Counted from the stretch's first letter, positions 32,395 to 40,903 are shown. The stretch: DNA of 48,585 nt from an uncultured Collinsella sp. (GCA_900541135.1 UQIG01000015.1:1-48585), one strand, 5' to 3'. The notes: generated from the sequence alone by a model not told the origin. Translations and numbers: made by a program.

Positions 32395-32632
32395 GGAAAT
32401 AGAGACACCTGTTGAAAACTTGTCGAAACCACGGGCATAAGGTGTCTAAAACCCAACCCGCGGTGATGAAAAGTTTTGCGCAGGTTTTGAACGTGGAAAA
32501 CCACCCCTGTTGCACACAGGCTGCTGTCGATTCTCTTTCTGGGTCTGACCTGCGTCTTTGGGAGTAATCAACAGTTTCGTCAGTGCTATTACTATTATTA
32601 AGATATTTATATCTATAGAAAGGTATTAAAAG
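32395..32632. other. oriC: Right part of putative oriC (dnaA-dnaN intergenic region)
   Basis: A 238-bp region with an inverted AGTTTTCAACAGG (32408-32420), a related AGTTTTGCGCAGG-like string near 32472 and the box-like TAATCAACA (32565-32573). Twelve bases later come five triplets CTA TTA CTA TTA TTA (32586-32600), whose other strand reads as DnaA-trios. An AT-rich run (32601-32630) leads to dnaN. This is the arrangement known for a Bacillus-type unwinding site. Confidence 0.65.
32586..32600 (-). promoter_or_regulatory. DnaA-trio array (five in-phase triplets)
   Basis: Read 3' to 5', the minus strand gives GAT-AAT-GAT-AAT-AAT, matching the published DnaA-trio pattern (3'-[G/A]AT-5'). It sits 12 bp after a box-like TAATCAACA and directly before an AT-rich stretch. 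Confidence 0.55.
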
Positions 32633-33736
32633 ATGAAGTTCACCGTCAGCCAGAGCTCGCTTACACAAGCCATCGGCGTCGTTATGAAGGGTGTCGCTTC
32701 GGCATCCACCCTTCCCATCCTGTCGGGCGTGCTCGTCAAGGCCCAAGACGGCATCTTGGAATTCCAGACCTCCAACTACACCATCTCGATTCGTCATCGC
32801 ATCGCGGCACATGTCGAAGAAGAGGGCGAGATGGTTATCCCTTGTAAGATGCTCTCCAATATCACCAAGACCCTCCCCGATGCCCCGGTCACCTTTGAGC
32901 TGTCCGAGCGCCAGGTGCTGATTGGTTGTGAGAAGAGCTCTTTCCGCCTGAACACGCTCGATGCCAACGACTTTCCCGAGTTCCCGGCATACGCCATCGA
33001 GAGCGCCGTCGAGCTGCCGACCGATATCCTGTCCGAAATGGTGAGCCGCGTATGGCGCGTCACCTCGACTGACAAGGCCCGCCCCATCCTGGGTGGCGTG
33101 CACATGAAGGTCGAGAACAACACCGTGCGCCTGGTGGCGACCGACTCCTTCCGTCTGGCCGTGTGCGATACACAGGTCGAGACCTCGACCCTCGAAGGTT
33201 CCTTTGAGCTCAACGTGCCTGCTGACGCCTTCAACGACGCGCTGAGCATCATGGCCAGCCAGGCGACCATCATGATCGGCGCCACCGACACCCAGGTTGT
33301 CTTTGAGGCCGGCAACACCACCTACGTGTCGCGCCGCATCGAAGGCGTTTATCCCAATTACAAACAGCTCATCCCCGATTCGTGCGTGACGAGCGTCAAG
33401 ATCGACGTAGCCGCCTTTAACGCCGCCCTTAAACGCGTGGCCGTTATCGCGAGCGCCAACCCCGCCGTCAAGTTTGAGATTGACGTCGAGAACGGGCAGA
33501 TGGGCCTGTCCTCCATTTCCAACGACCAGGATCTGGCGCAGGAGACGATCGATGTCGAGGCCGAGGGCGAGTCAGGCACCATCGCCTTCAACTACCACTA
33601 CATCTTTGGCTGCCTCAATGCCCTGTCCAAGGAGAAGGAGATCACGCTGGAGCTCAAGAGCTATTCGCAGGCTGGCATCTTCAAGTCCTACGACAAGATC
33701 AACTACCTGTACCTGGTCATGCCGGTACGCATCTAG
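32633..33736 (+). CDS. dnaN: DNA polymerase III sliding clamp (beta subunit)
   Basis: A 367-residue ring-forming processivity clamp. It starts MKFTVSQSSLTQAIGVVMKG and ends with the conserved NYLYLVMPVRI tail; TLPILSGVLV, RPILGGVHM and EGVYPNYKQLIP mark the three clamp repeats. AAAGG lies nine bases before the ATG. It follows the origin gap and is eight bases from recF, with which it is probably coupled. Confidence 0.98.
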   Translation: MKFTVSQSSLTQAIGVVMKGVASASTLPILSGVLVKAQDGILEFQTSNYTISIRHRIAAHVEEEGEMVIPCKMLSNITKTLPDAPVTFELSERQVLIGCEKSSFRLNTLDANDFPEFPAYAIESAVELPTDILSEMVSRVWRVTSTDKARPILGGVHMKVENNTVRLVATDSFRLAVCDTQVETSTLEGSFELNVPADAFNDALSIMASQATIMIGATDTQVVFEAGNTTYVSRRIEGVYPNYKQLIPDSCVTSVKIDVAAFNAALKRVAVIASANPAVKFEIDVENGQMGLSSISNDQDLAQETIDVEAEGESGTIAFNYHYIFGCLNALSKEKEITLELKSYSQAGIFKSYDKINYLYLVMPVRI

Positions 33737-33744
33737 CACTGCCC

Positions 33745-34851
33745 ATGACCATGTTCGCACACGATCTTTCCGTTGCGCGCTATCGCAGCTTCGACAGTTA
33801 CCGCCTTGCCCTGAGCGACGGTGTGACAGTGCTCGCAGGCCCCAACGCGGCGGGAAAGACCAACCTCATAGAGGCGCTGCAGCTGCTGACGAGTGGCGCC
33901 TCGTTTAGGCATCCGACCGCCGCTGAGCTCGTCCACGACGGCGAGGGCTCATGCAAGGTCGAGCTGAGGCTCGAAGGTGATGGGCGTGTGCTGGACATGG
34001 GGCTGAGCGTGGAAGATGGCAAGCGTTCGTTTAGTCGCAACGGCAAGCGCTGCGCTGCGTCCGGCGTGCGCGGGGTACTGCCGAGCGTTCTGTTTTGCCC
34101 GGACCACCTGGATATGGTCAAGCGGGGTGCCAGCGTGCGCCGCACCGCACTTGATGACTTTGGCGTTCAGCTGAGTGCGCGCTATGCCGACCTGGCTAGT
34201 GCCTACGGGCGCTGCGTGACCCAGCGCAATGCCCTGCTCAAGGAGACCTGGTGCTGCCGCGAGATGCTCGGCGCCTGGAACGAATCTATCGCCCGCGCCG
34301 GTTCGGCCCTGCTCGTGCATCGTCTGGCTCTGCTCGACCGGCTGTCGAGCCATGTGCGCGACGCCTATGGCCGCGTGGCATCCGGCGAGCCCGCCGGCGT
34401 GTCCTATGCGTCCACGCTTGGCGACCTGCCTCGCACCGAGGATCGCGACGAGCTCAGGGGCTGGGCGTATGAGCACATGCTTTCGGCGCTCGATGAGCGC
34501 GCCGACGAGGAGATCCGCCGCGGCGTGACGCTCGTGGGTCCGCATCGCGACGAGATCGAGTTTTCCGTCGCGGGTCGATCGGCCCGTTCATTTGCCAGCC
34601 AGGGCCAGCAGCGAACGCTGGTGCTTGCCTGGAAGGTGGCAGAAGTGGCCGTGGCGCGCGATATCCTGGGCACCGCGCCGCTGCTGCTTTTGGACGACGT
34701 GATGAGCGAGCTCGACGCCGGGCGCCGAGGCGCTTTTCTGCAGCTGATCGGCGATGATATCCAGACAGTCATAACCACCACCAATCTGGGGTATTTTACC
34801 GATGACCTGCTTGATCGAGCCAAGGTGGTGAGCATGGGTGAGACGTGCTAA
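33745..34851 (+). CDS. recF: DNA replication and repair protein RecF
   Basis: A 368-residue SMC-like ATPase that works with RecO and RecR in gap repair and fork restart. Walker A GPNAAGKTN, signature region SFASQGQQRTLVLAWK and Walker B LLLLDDVMSELD are intact. There are two candidate ATGs (33745 and 33751) and no Shine-Dalgarno sequence, so translation is probably coupled to dnaN eight bases upstream. It overlaps the dciA-like gene by 14 bp. Confidence 0.96.
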   Translation: MTMFAHDLSVARYRSFDSYRLALSDGVTVLAGPNAAGKTNLIEALQLLTSGASFRHPTAAELVHDGEGSCKVELRLEGDGRVLDMGLSVEDGKRSFSRNGKRCAASGVRGVLPSVLFCPDHLDMVKRGASVRRTALDDFGVQLSARYADLASAYGRCVTQRNALLKETWCCREMLGAWNESIARAGSALLVHRLALLDRLSSHVRDAYGRVASGEPAGVSYASTLGDLPRTEDRDELRGWAYEHMLSALDERADEEIRRGVTLVGPHRDEIEFSVAGRSARSFASQGQQRTLVLAWKVAEVAVARDILGTAPLLLLDDVMSELDAGRRGAFLQLIGDDIQTVITTTNLGYFTDDLLDRAKVVSMGETC

Positions 34852-35401
34852 TTACGAGCGCGAGAGCGAAACGGTCGCCTTCAGTGGCTTTTTGAACGCA
34901 GAGCGCCAGCGCATCCTGGCGGCTGCGACCCCTGAACGCCGTGCGCAGATGGAGGCCGCCGAGGAGTCGCGCGCGGTCTATCGCGCGTGGAACGCGGTGT
35001 GCTCGGGCACGCGCGAGGGGCGGCATGTGACGGGCCTGCGCTACCTGCCCGAGTCCAACGAATTGCTGGTGTACCTCGATTCGCCCTCATGGACGCAGGA
35101 GATGACGCTTTTGCGCGAGATTATCCGCGCGCGCATGGAGCGCGCCGGCGCGCACGTCGACGGCCTGGTGTTCAAGACGACCGCCCCCGGCCACACACCG
35201 CCCGCTGCCAAAGAGCGCCTTCGCCCAGCGACGACCGAGCGCCCGCCGGCCCCACACGCCGACCTCAGCGATGCCGAGCGCACCGAGATTGAGCGCCAAG
35301 TGGCGCCCATCGAAGACCAAAAACTGCGCGAGGCCCTCGAGAACGCCATGAGAGCCAGTGCCGAGTGGGCCAAGGGCGTGCAAAGCAAAAAAGAGCCTTA
35401 A
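34838..35401 (+). CDS. DUF721 protein, probable replicative helicase loader DciA
   Basis: A 187-residue protein with a DUF721/DciA-like core (about 55-120, GLRYLPESNELLVYLDSPSWTQEMTLLREIIR in part) and a disordered Pro/Arg/Ala-rich C-terminal region. DciA loads the DnaB helicase in bacteria that lack DnaC/DnaI loaders. The position between recF and gyrB is exactly that of the mycobacterial dciA gene (Rv0004). GTG start overlapping recF; AAGGTGG lies upstream. The DUF721 call is from recalled family features, strengthened by position. Confidence 0.85.
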   Translation: MRRANYERESETVAFSGFLNAERQRILAAATPERRAQMEAAEESRAVYRAWNAVCSGTREGRHVTGLRYLPESNELLVYLDSPSWTQEMTLLREIIRARMERAGAHVDGLVFKTTAPGHTPPAAKERLRPATTERPPAPHADLSDAERTEIERQVAPIEDQKLREALENAMRASAEWAKGVQSKKEP

Positions 35402-35427
35402 ATCGCATCTGGTGGCCTTGTAGAGCC

Positions 35428-35457
35428 AAATACCCTCGTTCCCGAGGGTATTTTTTT
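35428..35457 (+). terminator. Terminator between dciA and gyrB
   Basis: An 11-bp stem AAATACCCTCG/CGAGGGTATTT with a 4-nt loop is followed by a T run, so gyrB has its own promoter downstream. Confidence 0.88.
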
Positions 35458-35506
35458 ACGATAAACTAGTAAGGCTGTACACATTTTCTTAACTGAAGGA
35501 GGACGT

Positions 35507-37537
35507 GTGGCAAACGAAAACGATTACGATGGCGGCGAGATTAAGATTCTCGAAGGTCTCGAGGCCGTTCGTAAGCGCCCGGGCATGTACATTGGCTCGA
35601 CGAGCGCCAGCGGTCTTCATCACCTGGTGTGGGAGATCGTTGACAACTCCGTCGACGAGGCCATGGCCGGTTTCTGCACCGAGATTCAGGTGACGGTCCA
35701 CGCCGACAACTCCATCACGGTCGTCGACAACGGGCGCGGTATCCCCGTCGACGAGCATCCCATCAAAAAGATCCCGACGCTCGAGGTCGTCATGACGATC
35801 CTGCACGCCGGCGGTAAGTTCGATAACTCGGCCTACAAGGTCTCGGGCGGCCTGCACGGCGTGGGCATCTCCGTCGTCAACGCCCTGTCCAAGCGCGTGG
35901 TCGTACGGGTATGTCGCGATGGCAACATCTACGAGATGGAGTTTTCGCGCGGCAAGACCGTCAAGAAGATGGAGGTCGTGGGCACTTCGGAGACGACGGG
36001 TACCACTGTCAGCTTCTGGCCCGACGACGAGATCTTCGAGACCTGCATCTACGATTTCGACACGCTGCACAACCGTCTGCAGGAGACGGCATTCCTCAAC
36101 AAGAACCTCAAGATCGTGCTGACCGACGAGCGCGAGGCGACTCCCCATGTGGAGGAGTTTTGCTATGCGGGCGGCATCATCGACTTCGTTAAGTTCCTCA
36201 ACGAGGGCAAGGATGTCCCCGAGGCCTTTAAGGAGCCCATTTATATTGAGGGCAAATCGGATCCGGATGCGCCCGTGACCAAGATGGGCGAGGTCGAGGT
36301 GTCCTTGCAGTGGAATAGCGGCTACGGTGAGAACGTCATGTCGTTTGCCAACGACATCTACACCCCCGAGGGCGGCATGCACCTCGAGGGCTTCCGTACC
36401 GCACTCACCCGCGTGATTAACGATTACGCGCGCAAGCAGAACCTGCTCAAGGAAAAAGACGCCAACCTGACCGGCGACGATGTTCGCGAGGGCCTATCGG
36501 CTGTTATCTCGGTCAAGCTGCCCGATCCGCAGTTTGAGGGCCAGACCAAGGCCAAGCTCGGCAGCTCCTATATGCGCGCGCTGACGCTCAAGATCGTGAC
36601 CGACGGGCTTGCCGATTACCTCGAGGAGCATCCCAAGCCCGCTCGCGAGATCGTCAAGAAAGCCCAACAGGCCTGCAAGGCGCGCAACGCCGCCCGCAAG
36701 GCGCGCGAGGCGACCCGCCGCAAGAGCCTGCTCGAGACGGCGTCGCTGCCCGGCAAGCTCGCCGACTGTTCGGTGCGCGACGCCGAGTTGACTGAGCTCT
36801 TTATCGTAGAGGGCGACTCGGCAGGCGGCTCGGCCAAGGACGGCCGTCGCCGAGACATCCAGGCGATCCTACCCCTGCGCGGCAAGATTTTGAACGTCGA
36901 ACGCGTTGGTGACCATCGCGCGTTCTCGAGTGACACCATCCAGTCGCTGATTACCGCGATCGGCTGCGGCGTCACGACGAGCGCCGGCGACGGCGGCGAC
37001 TTTGATATCACCAAGGCGCGCTACCACAAGATCATTATCATGACCGATGCAGACGTCGACGGTGCGCATATCCGCATCCTGCTGCTGACGTTCTTCTACA
37101 AGTACATGCGCCCGTTGATTGATGCCGGCTACGTTTACGTCGCGTGCCCGCCCATCTTTGGCATCAAGGTGCGCAACAAGATTCACTACGTGTATCCCAA
37201 CGGCCGCCAGCCCGAAGACGAGATCCTGCGCGACACCATCCAGAGTCTGGGCCTGAACCCCGACGATAACGACGAGGACGGCAAGGCCAAGGACGGCAAG
37301 ATTACCAAGAAGCGCAAGGGCTATACCGTCCAGCGCTACAAGGGTCTGGGCGAGATGGACCCCAAGCAGCTTGCCTCGACGACGATGGACCCCAAGACCC
37401 GCATCCTGCAGCGTGTGTCGATCGAAGACGCCGTGGTGGCGGACCGCGCCGTGCGCGAGCTGATGGGTTCCGAGGTCGGCTATCGCCGCGAATACATTGA
37501 AAAACACGCACATGATGCACGATTCCTTGATGCTTAA
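35507..37537 (+). CDS. gyrB: DNA gyrase subunit B
   Basis: A 676-residue ATPase subunit of gyrase. The GHKL domain has EIVDNSVDEAMAG, VDNGRGIPV and GGLHGVGISVVNAL; the Toprim domain has VEGDSAGGSAKDGRRRDIQAILPLRGKILNVE (partial quote: EGDSAGGSAK, PLRGKILNV) and the metal site MTDADVDGAHI. The C-terminal RYKGLGEMDPKQL is conserved. GTG start with AAGGAGG upstream. A short charged insert (DDNDEDGKAKDGKITKK) lies before the last motif. gyrA follows after 11 bp. Confidence 0.98.
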   Translation: MANENDYDGGEIKILEGLEAVRKRPGMYIGSTSASGLHHLVWEIVDNSVDEAMAGFCTEIQVTVHADNSITVVDNGRGIPVDEHPIKKIPTLEVVMTILHAGGKFDNSAYKVSGGLHGVGISVVNALSKRVVVRVCRDGNIYEMEFSRGKTVKKMEVVGTSETTGTTVSFWPDDEIFETCIYDFDTLHNRLQETAFLNKNLKIVLTDEREATPHVEEFCYAGGIIDFVKFLNEGKDVPEAFKEPIYIEGKSDPDAPVTKMGEVEVSLQWNSGYGENVMSFANDIYTPEGGMHLEGFRTALTRVINDYARKQNLLKEKDANLTGDDVREGLSAVISVKLPDPQFEGQTKAKLGSSYMRALTLKIVTDGLADYLEEHPKPAREIVKKAQQACKARNAARKAREATRRKSLLETASLPGKLADCSVRDAELTELFIVEGDSAGGSAKDGRRRDIQAILPLRGKILNVERVGDHRAFSSDTIQSLITAIGCGVTTSAGDGGDFDITKARYHKIIIMTDADVDGAHIRILLLTFFYKYMRPLIDAGYVYVACPPIFGIKVRNKIHYVYPNGRQPEDEILRDTIQSLGLNPDDNDEDGKAKDGKITKKRKGYTVQRYKGLGEMDPKQLASTTMDPKTRILQRVSIEDAVVADRAVRELMGSEVGYRREYIEKHAHDARFLDA

Positions 37538-37548
37538 GAGGAGGTAAC

Positions 37549-40290
37549 GTGGCAGACGATATCAACAACAATGAGGGTATGGACGAGGCCGGCGATGCCG
37601 GTATGCCCGATGATCTGAAGCGCCTGCTTGCCCGTGCTGAGCAGGGCGAGGACGGCGATCCGGACGCCTATAACCCCGATGCCGATGATGATGAGGAAGA
37701 GGACGACGACGGTGAGCTCGAGGAGAGCTTTGGCGAAGTCGATCGTGGCGCCTCGGCCGGCGAGGACATCAACGGCGGCCAGCTCCAGATTTCGGAGTTC
37801 GGTCGCGAGATGAAGCAGTCGTTCATCGAGTATTCGATGTCGGTTATCACAGCGCGTGCCCTGCCGGACGTGCGCGACGGCTTAAAGCCGGTACACCGCC
37901 GCATCCTGTACGCGATGAACGAGAGCGGCATCTACCCCAACCGCCCACACAAAAAGTCGGCCTGGACGGTCGGCGAAGTTATCGGTAAGTACCACCCGCA
38001 CGGTGACTCTGCGGTCTACGAGGCCATGGTCCGCCTGGCGCAGTGGTTCTCCATGCGCACGCCGCTCATCGACGGTCACGGCAACTTCGGCAACATCGAT
38101 GGCGACGGCGCGGCGGCCATGCGTTACACCGAGAGCCGCCTGGCCAAGCCCGCCATGGAACTGCTGCGTGACTTGCAGAAGGATACCGTCGACTGGCAGC
38201 CCAACTACGACGAATCGCTCGCCGAGCCCGTGGCACTGCCTGCGCGCTTCCCCAACCTGCTGGTCAACGGCAGCCAGGGCATCGCCGTCGGCATGGCCAC
38301 CAACATCGCCCCGCATAACCTCACCGAGGCGATCGAGGCCACCTGCTACCTGATCGACAACCCCGACGCCACCGTCGACGAGCTCATGCAGATCATGCCC
38401 GGTCCGGACTTCCCCACCGGCGCCATCATCATGGGCAGCGCCGGCATTAAGCAGAGCTACGAGACCGGCCGCGGCTCCATTACCGTGCGTGCCAAGGCAC
38501 ATGTGGAGTCCACCAAGACCGGCCGCAGCCGCCTGGTCTTTACCGAGATTCCCTACATGGTCAACAAGGGCACCCTGCAGGAGAAGATCGCCCAACTCGT
38601 CAACGACAAGCGCATTGAGGGCATCTCGGATATGCGCGATGAGTCCAACCAGAAGGGCATCCGTCTGGTCATCGAGCTCAAGAAGGGCGTCATTCCGCAG
38701 GTCGTGCTCAACAACCTGTATAAGTACACCTCGCTGCAGACGACCTTTGGCGCCAACAACCTGGCACTCGTCAACGGCGTTCCCAAATGCCTGAGCCTGC
38801 GCGAGATGCTGCAGCACTACATCGACCACCAGGTCGACGTCGTCACCCGCCGCACCCGCTTCGACCTTAAGAAGGCCCAGGCCCGCGCGCATATCCTCGA
38901 GGGCTACCTGATGGCCCTTGACCATATCGACGAGGTCATCAGCATCATCCGCTCCTCGCAGACCGACTCCGAGGCCAGCAGCCGACTGATCGAACGCTTT
39001 GGCTTTACGCCCGAGCAGACCACGGCCATCCTCGAGATGAAGCTGCGCCGCCTGACCGGCCTGGAGCGCGACAAGATCCAAGAAGAGTTGGACGGCCTGC
39101 GCCGCGCCATCGCCTACTACGAGGACCTGCTGGCGCATGAGGAGAAGATCCTGGGCGTCATCAAGGAAGAGATGCGCGAGATCTCCAAGAAGTTTGGCGA
39201 CAAGCGCCGCACCGAGATCAGCCAGGTTGAGAAGGACCTGGATGTCGAGGACCTCATCGCCGACGAGGATATGGTCGTGACCATCACCCATACCGGCTAC
39301 GTTAAGCGTATCCCGGTGGCTGCCTACCGCGCCCAGAAGCGCGGCGGCAAGGGCGTATCGGGCGTCAACCTCAAAGAGGACGACGTTATCGACGAGATGT
39401 TCATCGCGTCCACGCACGAGTACGTGCTGTTCTTCTCGAGCAAGGGCAAGGTCTATCGCCTGAAGGTGCACGAGCTGCCGGTGGGTACGCGCCAGGCGCG
39501 CGGTACCGCGATCGTCAACCTGCTGCCCTTCGAGGAAGGCGAGAAGATCGCGAGCGTCATCAGCTGCCGCGAGTTCCCGGCCGACGAGTACCTGATGTTT
39601 GCCACCAAGAGCGGCATGGTCAAGAAGACCGTGATGAGCGCATATGACCGCCTCCGCCGCGACGGCCTGATCGCTATCAACCTGCGTGACGACGACGCGC
39701 TGCTGAACGTGCGCCGCGTGCGCGAGGGCGACAAGATTATCCTGGCCACCACCGCGGGCAAGGCGATCATGTTCTCCGAGGAGCAGGTGCGCGCCACCGG
39801 CCGCGATACCAGCGGCGTTCGCGGTATCGGTCTGAAGGACGGCGTGAGCGTTCTGGGCATGGAAGTCACTAACGGCAACGGCGATCTATTCGTCATCACC
39901 GAGCGCGGCTACGGCAAGCGCACGCCGGTCGCGGACTACCCGGAGCAGAATCGCGGCGGTCAGGGCGTCTACACCATTCAAATGACCGAGCGTAAGGGTA
40001 ACCTCGCGGCCATGAAGACGGTGGGCCCGCAGCACGAGCTGTTCATCGTGACGGAGGGCGCGACGGTCATTCGCGTCAAGACCGACGAGATCAGCCAGAC
40101 CGGCCGCGCCACCCAGGGCGTCAAGATGATGACCGTCGACGACAACGACCGCATCTGCGCCGTAGCCCGCATGACGGCCGCCAAGGAGAAGCCCGAAGGC
40201 GAAGGCGCCGAGGCCGCAACCGACGCCGAAGAGGCCCCGGTCGACCTAGGCGACGGCAACGAAATGCCAGAGGATCTCCTAGACGAGTAA
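37549..40290 (+). CDS. gyrA: DNA gyrase subunit A
   Basis: A 913-residue breakage-reunion subunit. The winged-helix region has RALPDVRDGLKPVHRR, the resistance-determining segment YHPHGDSAVYEAMVRLAQWFS keeps Ser (E. coli 83) and a Glu (E. coli Asp87 position), and the catalytic Tyr is in AAAMRYTESRL. A GyrA-box-like QKRGGKG lies in the C-terminal pinwheel. The protein begins with about 71 extra residues relative to E. coli, very acidic (DADDDEEEDDDGELEE), and ends with another acidic tail (about 35 residues). GTG start with GAGGAGG upstream. It is 11 bp from gyrB, as one operon; tRNA-Ile follows. Confidence 0.98.
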   Translation: MADDINNNEGMDEAGDAGMPDDLKRLLARAEQGEDGDPDAYNPDADDDEEEDDDGELEESFGEVDRGASAGEDINGGQLQISEFGREMKQSFIEYSMSVITARALPDVRDGLKPVHRRILYAMNESGIYPNRPHKKSAWTVGEVIGKYHPHGDSAVYEAMVRLAQWFSMRTPLIDGHGNFGNIDGDGAAAMRYTESRLAKPAMELLRDLQKDTVDWQPNYDESLAEPVALPARFPNLLVNGSQGIAVGMATNIAPHNLTEAIEATCYLIDNPDATVDELMQIMPGPDFPTGAIIMGSAGIKQSYETGRGSITVRAKAHVESTKTGRSRLVFTEIPYMVNKGTLQEKIAQLVNDKRIEGISDMRDESNQKGIRLVIELKKGVIPQVVLNNLYKYTSLQTTFGANNLALVNGVPKCLSLREMLQHYIDHQVDVVTRRTRFDLKKAQARAHILEGYLMALDHIDEVISIIRSSQTDSEASSRLIERFGFTPEQTTAILEMKLRRLTGLERDKIQEELDGLRRAIAYYEDLLAHEEKILGVIKEEMREISKKFGDKRRTEISQVEKDLDVEDLIADEDMVVTITHTGYVKRIPVAAYRAQKRGGKGVSGVNLKEDDVIDEMFIASTHEYVLFFSSKGKVYRLKVHELPVGTRQARGTAIVNLLPFEEGEKIASVISCREFPADEYLMFATKSGMVKKTVMSAYDRLRRDGLIAINLRDDDALLNVRRVREGDKIILATTAGKAIMFSEEQVRATGRDTSGVRGIGLKDGVSVLGMEVTNGNGDLFVITERGYGKRTPVADYPEQNRGGQGVYTIQMTERKGNLAAMKTVGPQHELFIVTEGATVIRVKTDEISQTGRATQGVKMMTVDDNDRICAVARMTAAKEKPEGEGAEAATDAEEAPVDLGDGNEMPEDLLDE

Positions 40291-40330
40291 GAGGCCCTAG
40301 CTGGTAGAAAATATCAGACCCCATATATCG

Positions 40331-40364
40331 GCGGTCGGCGCACTGCGCGCCGACCGCTTCTTTG
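40331..40364 (+). terminator. Terminator after gyrA
   Basis: An 11-bp perfect stem GCGGTCGGCGC/GCGCCGACCGC with a 5-nt loop and a TTCTTT tail, 40 bp after the gyrA stop codon. Confidence 0.75.
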
Positions 40365-40539
40365 AAAATCTTTGAACCCCACGTCGGCCCCGGCTGCCCG
40401 GCGGCATGCGAAGTCGATCGCGAGTTCCGCACGAGCCGGAGAGCACTTAATGTGCTCTCCGTGCGAGCAGGACTGTCCGAGCAGGCGACTTCGCATGCCG
40501 CCGGGCAGCCGGGGCGAACACCCTTCAAAGATTTTCAAA
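40361..40539. repeat. 179-bp near-perfect long inverted repeat
   Basis: The arms start with TTTGAAAATCTTTGAA (40361-40376) and its exact complement (40524-40539). A second, 29-bp perfect pair follows (about 40388-40416 and 40486-40514), and the centre (40438-40460) is itself a hairpin GGAGAGCAC..GTGCTCTCC. The intervening bits are imperfectly paired. No gene lies inside. It could extrude as a cruciform or fold as RNA between gyrA and the tRNA cluster. Confidence 0.85.
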
Positions 40540-40546
40540 AAAGTTG

Positions 40547-40576
40547 TTGACGCGCGCGTAACGACTCGTCTAATAT
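40547..40576 (+). promoter_or_regulatory. Promoter of the tRNA-Ile/Ala/Ile cluster
   Basis: TTGACG (-35) and TAATAT (-10) are 18 bp apart, ending 14 bp before the first tRNA. A GCGCGCG tract lies just after the -35 box. Confidence 0.7.
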
Positions 40577-40590
40577 ATCCCTTGCGCGAT

Positions 40591-40667
40591 GGACCTGTAG
40601 CTCAGTTGGTTAGAGCGTCCGGCTGATAACCGGGAGGTCACAAGTTCGAATCTTGTCAGGTCCACCA
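40591..40667 (+). tRNA. tRNA-Ile (anticodon GAU), copy 1
   Basis: A 77-nt cloverleaf: acceptor GGACCTG/CAGGTCC, anticodon loop CTGATAA, T-arm CAAGTTCGAATCTTG, encoded CCA. Identical to copy 2 at 40815-40891. Confidence 0.97.
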
Positions 40668-40678
40668 CTTTCTTTCGC

Positions 40679-40723
40679 AATAAACACCCCAGCGAGAGCC
40701 GAGTCGCCGCTGGGGTGTTTATT
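40679..40723 (+). other. 16-bp perfect hairpin between tRNA-Ile and tRNA-Ala
   Basis: AATAAACACCCCAGCG (40679-40694) pairs perfectly with 40708-40723; the loop is 13 nt. It is terminator-shaped but without a strong T run, and tRNA-Ala has no visible promoter of its own, so it may be a processing element or partial terminator. Confidence 0.6.
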
Positions 40724-40734
40724 ACTGTCTCCGT

Positions 40735-40810
40735 GGGGGTTTAGCTCAGCTGGGAGAGCGCGGGCTTTGCAAGCCTGAGGTCAGGGGTTCGATCCCCCTA
40801 ACCTCCACCA
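40735..40810 (+). tRNA. tRNA-Ala (anticodon UGC)
   Basis: A 76-nt cloverleaf: acceptor GGGGGTT/AACCTCC (one G-U pair), anticodon loop TTTGCAA (anticodon TGC), T-arm AGGGGTTCGATCCCCCT, encoded CCA. It is 4 bp from the second tRNA-Ile. Confidence 0.97.
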
Positions 40811-40814
40811 TGAT

Positions 40815-40891
40815 GGACCTGTAGCTCAGTTGGTTAGAGCGTCCGGCTGATAACCGGGAGGTCACAAGTTCGAATCTTGTCAGGTCCACCA
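40815..40891 (+). tRNA. tRNA-Ile (anticodon GAU), copy 2
   Basis: Identical to copy 1. Only 4 bp separate it from the tRNA-Ala CCA end, so the two must be processed from one transcript. The bases just upstream (GAT) are also shared with copy 1, suggesting a recent duplication. Confidence 0.97.
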
Positions 40892-40903
40892 TCAAAACTG
40901 TGA

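Noticed and set aside
28957..32632. Canonical DnaA boxes TTATCCACA
   Set aside because: I read both intergenic regions on both strands and found no exact match; only the TTTTCAACA-type and TAATCAACA variants are present.
37882..39471. A 529-codon open frame antisense to gyrA
   Set aside because: Same reason: high-GC codon bias leaves the complementary frame open. gyrA is complete.
37549..40290. Quinolone-resistance mutation in GyrA
   Set aside because: The segment HPHGDSAVYEAM keeps Ser at the key position, and Glu at the second is normal for many Gram-positives.
40591..40891. tRNA-Ile/Ala as the spacer of an rRNA operon
   Set aside because: No 16S or 23S sequence flanks it; gyrA lies upstream and a BFN-type gene downstream. 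The position after gyrA is an actinobacterial pattern.
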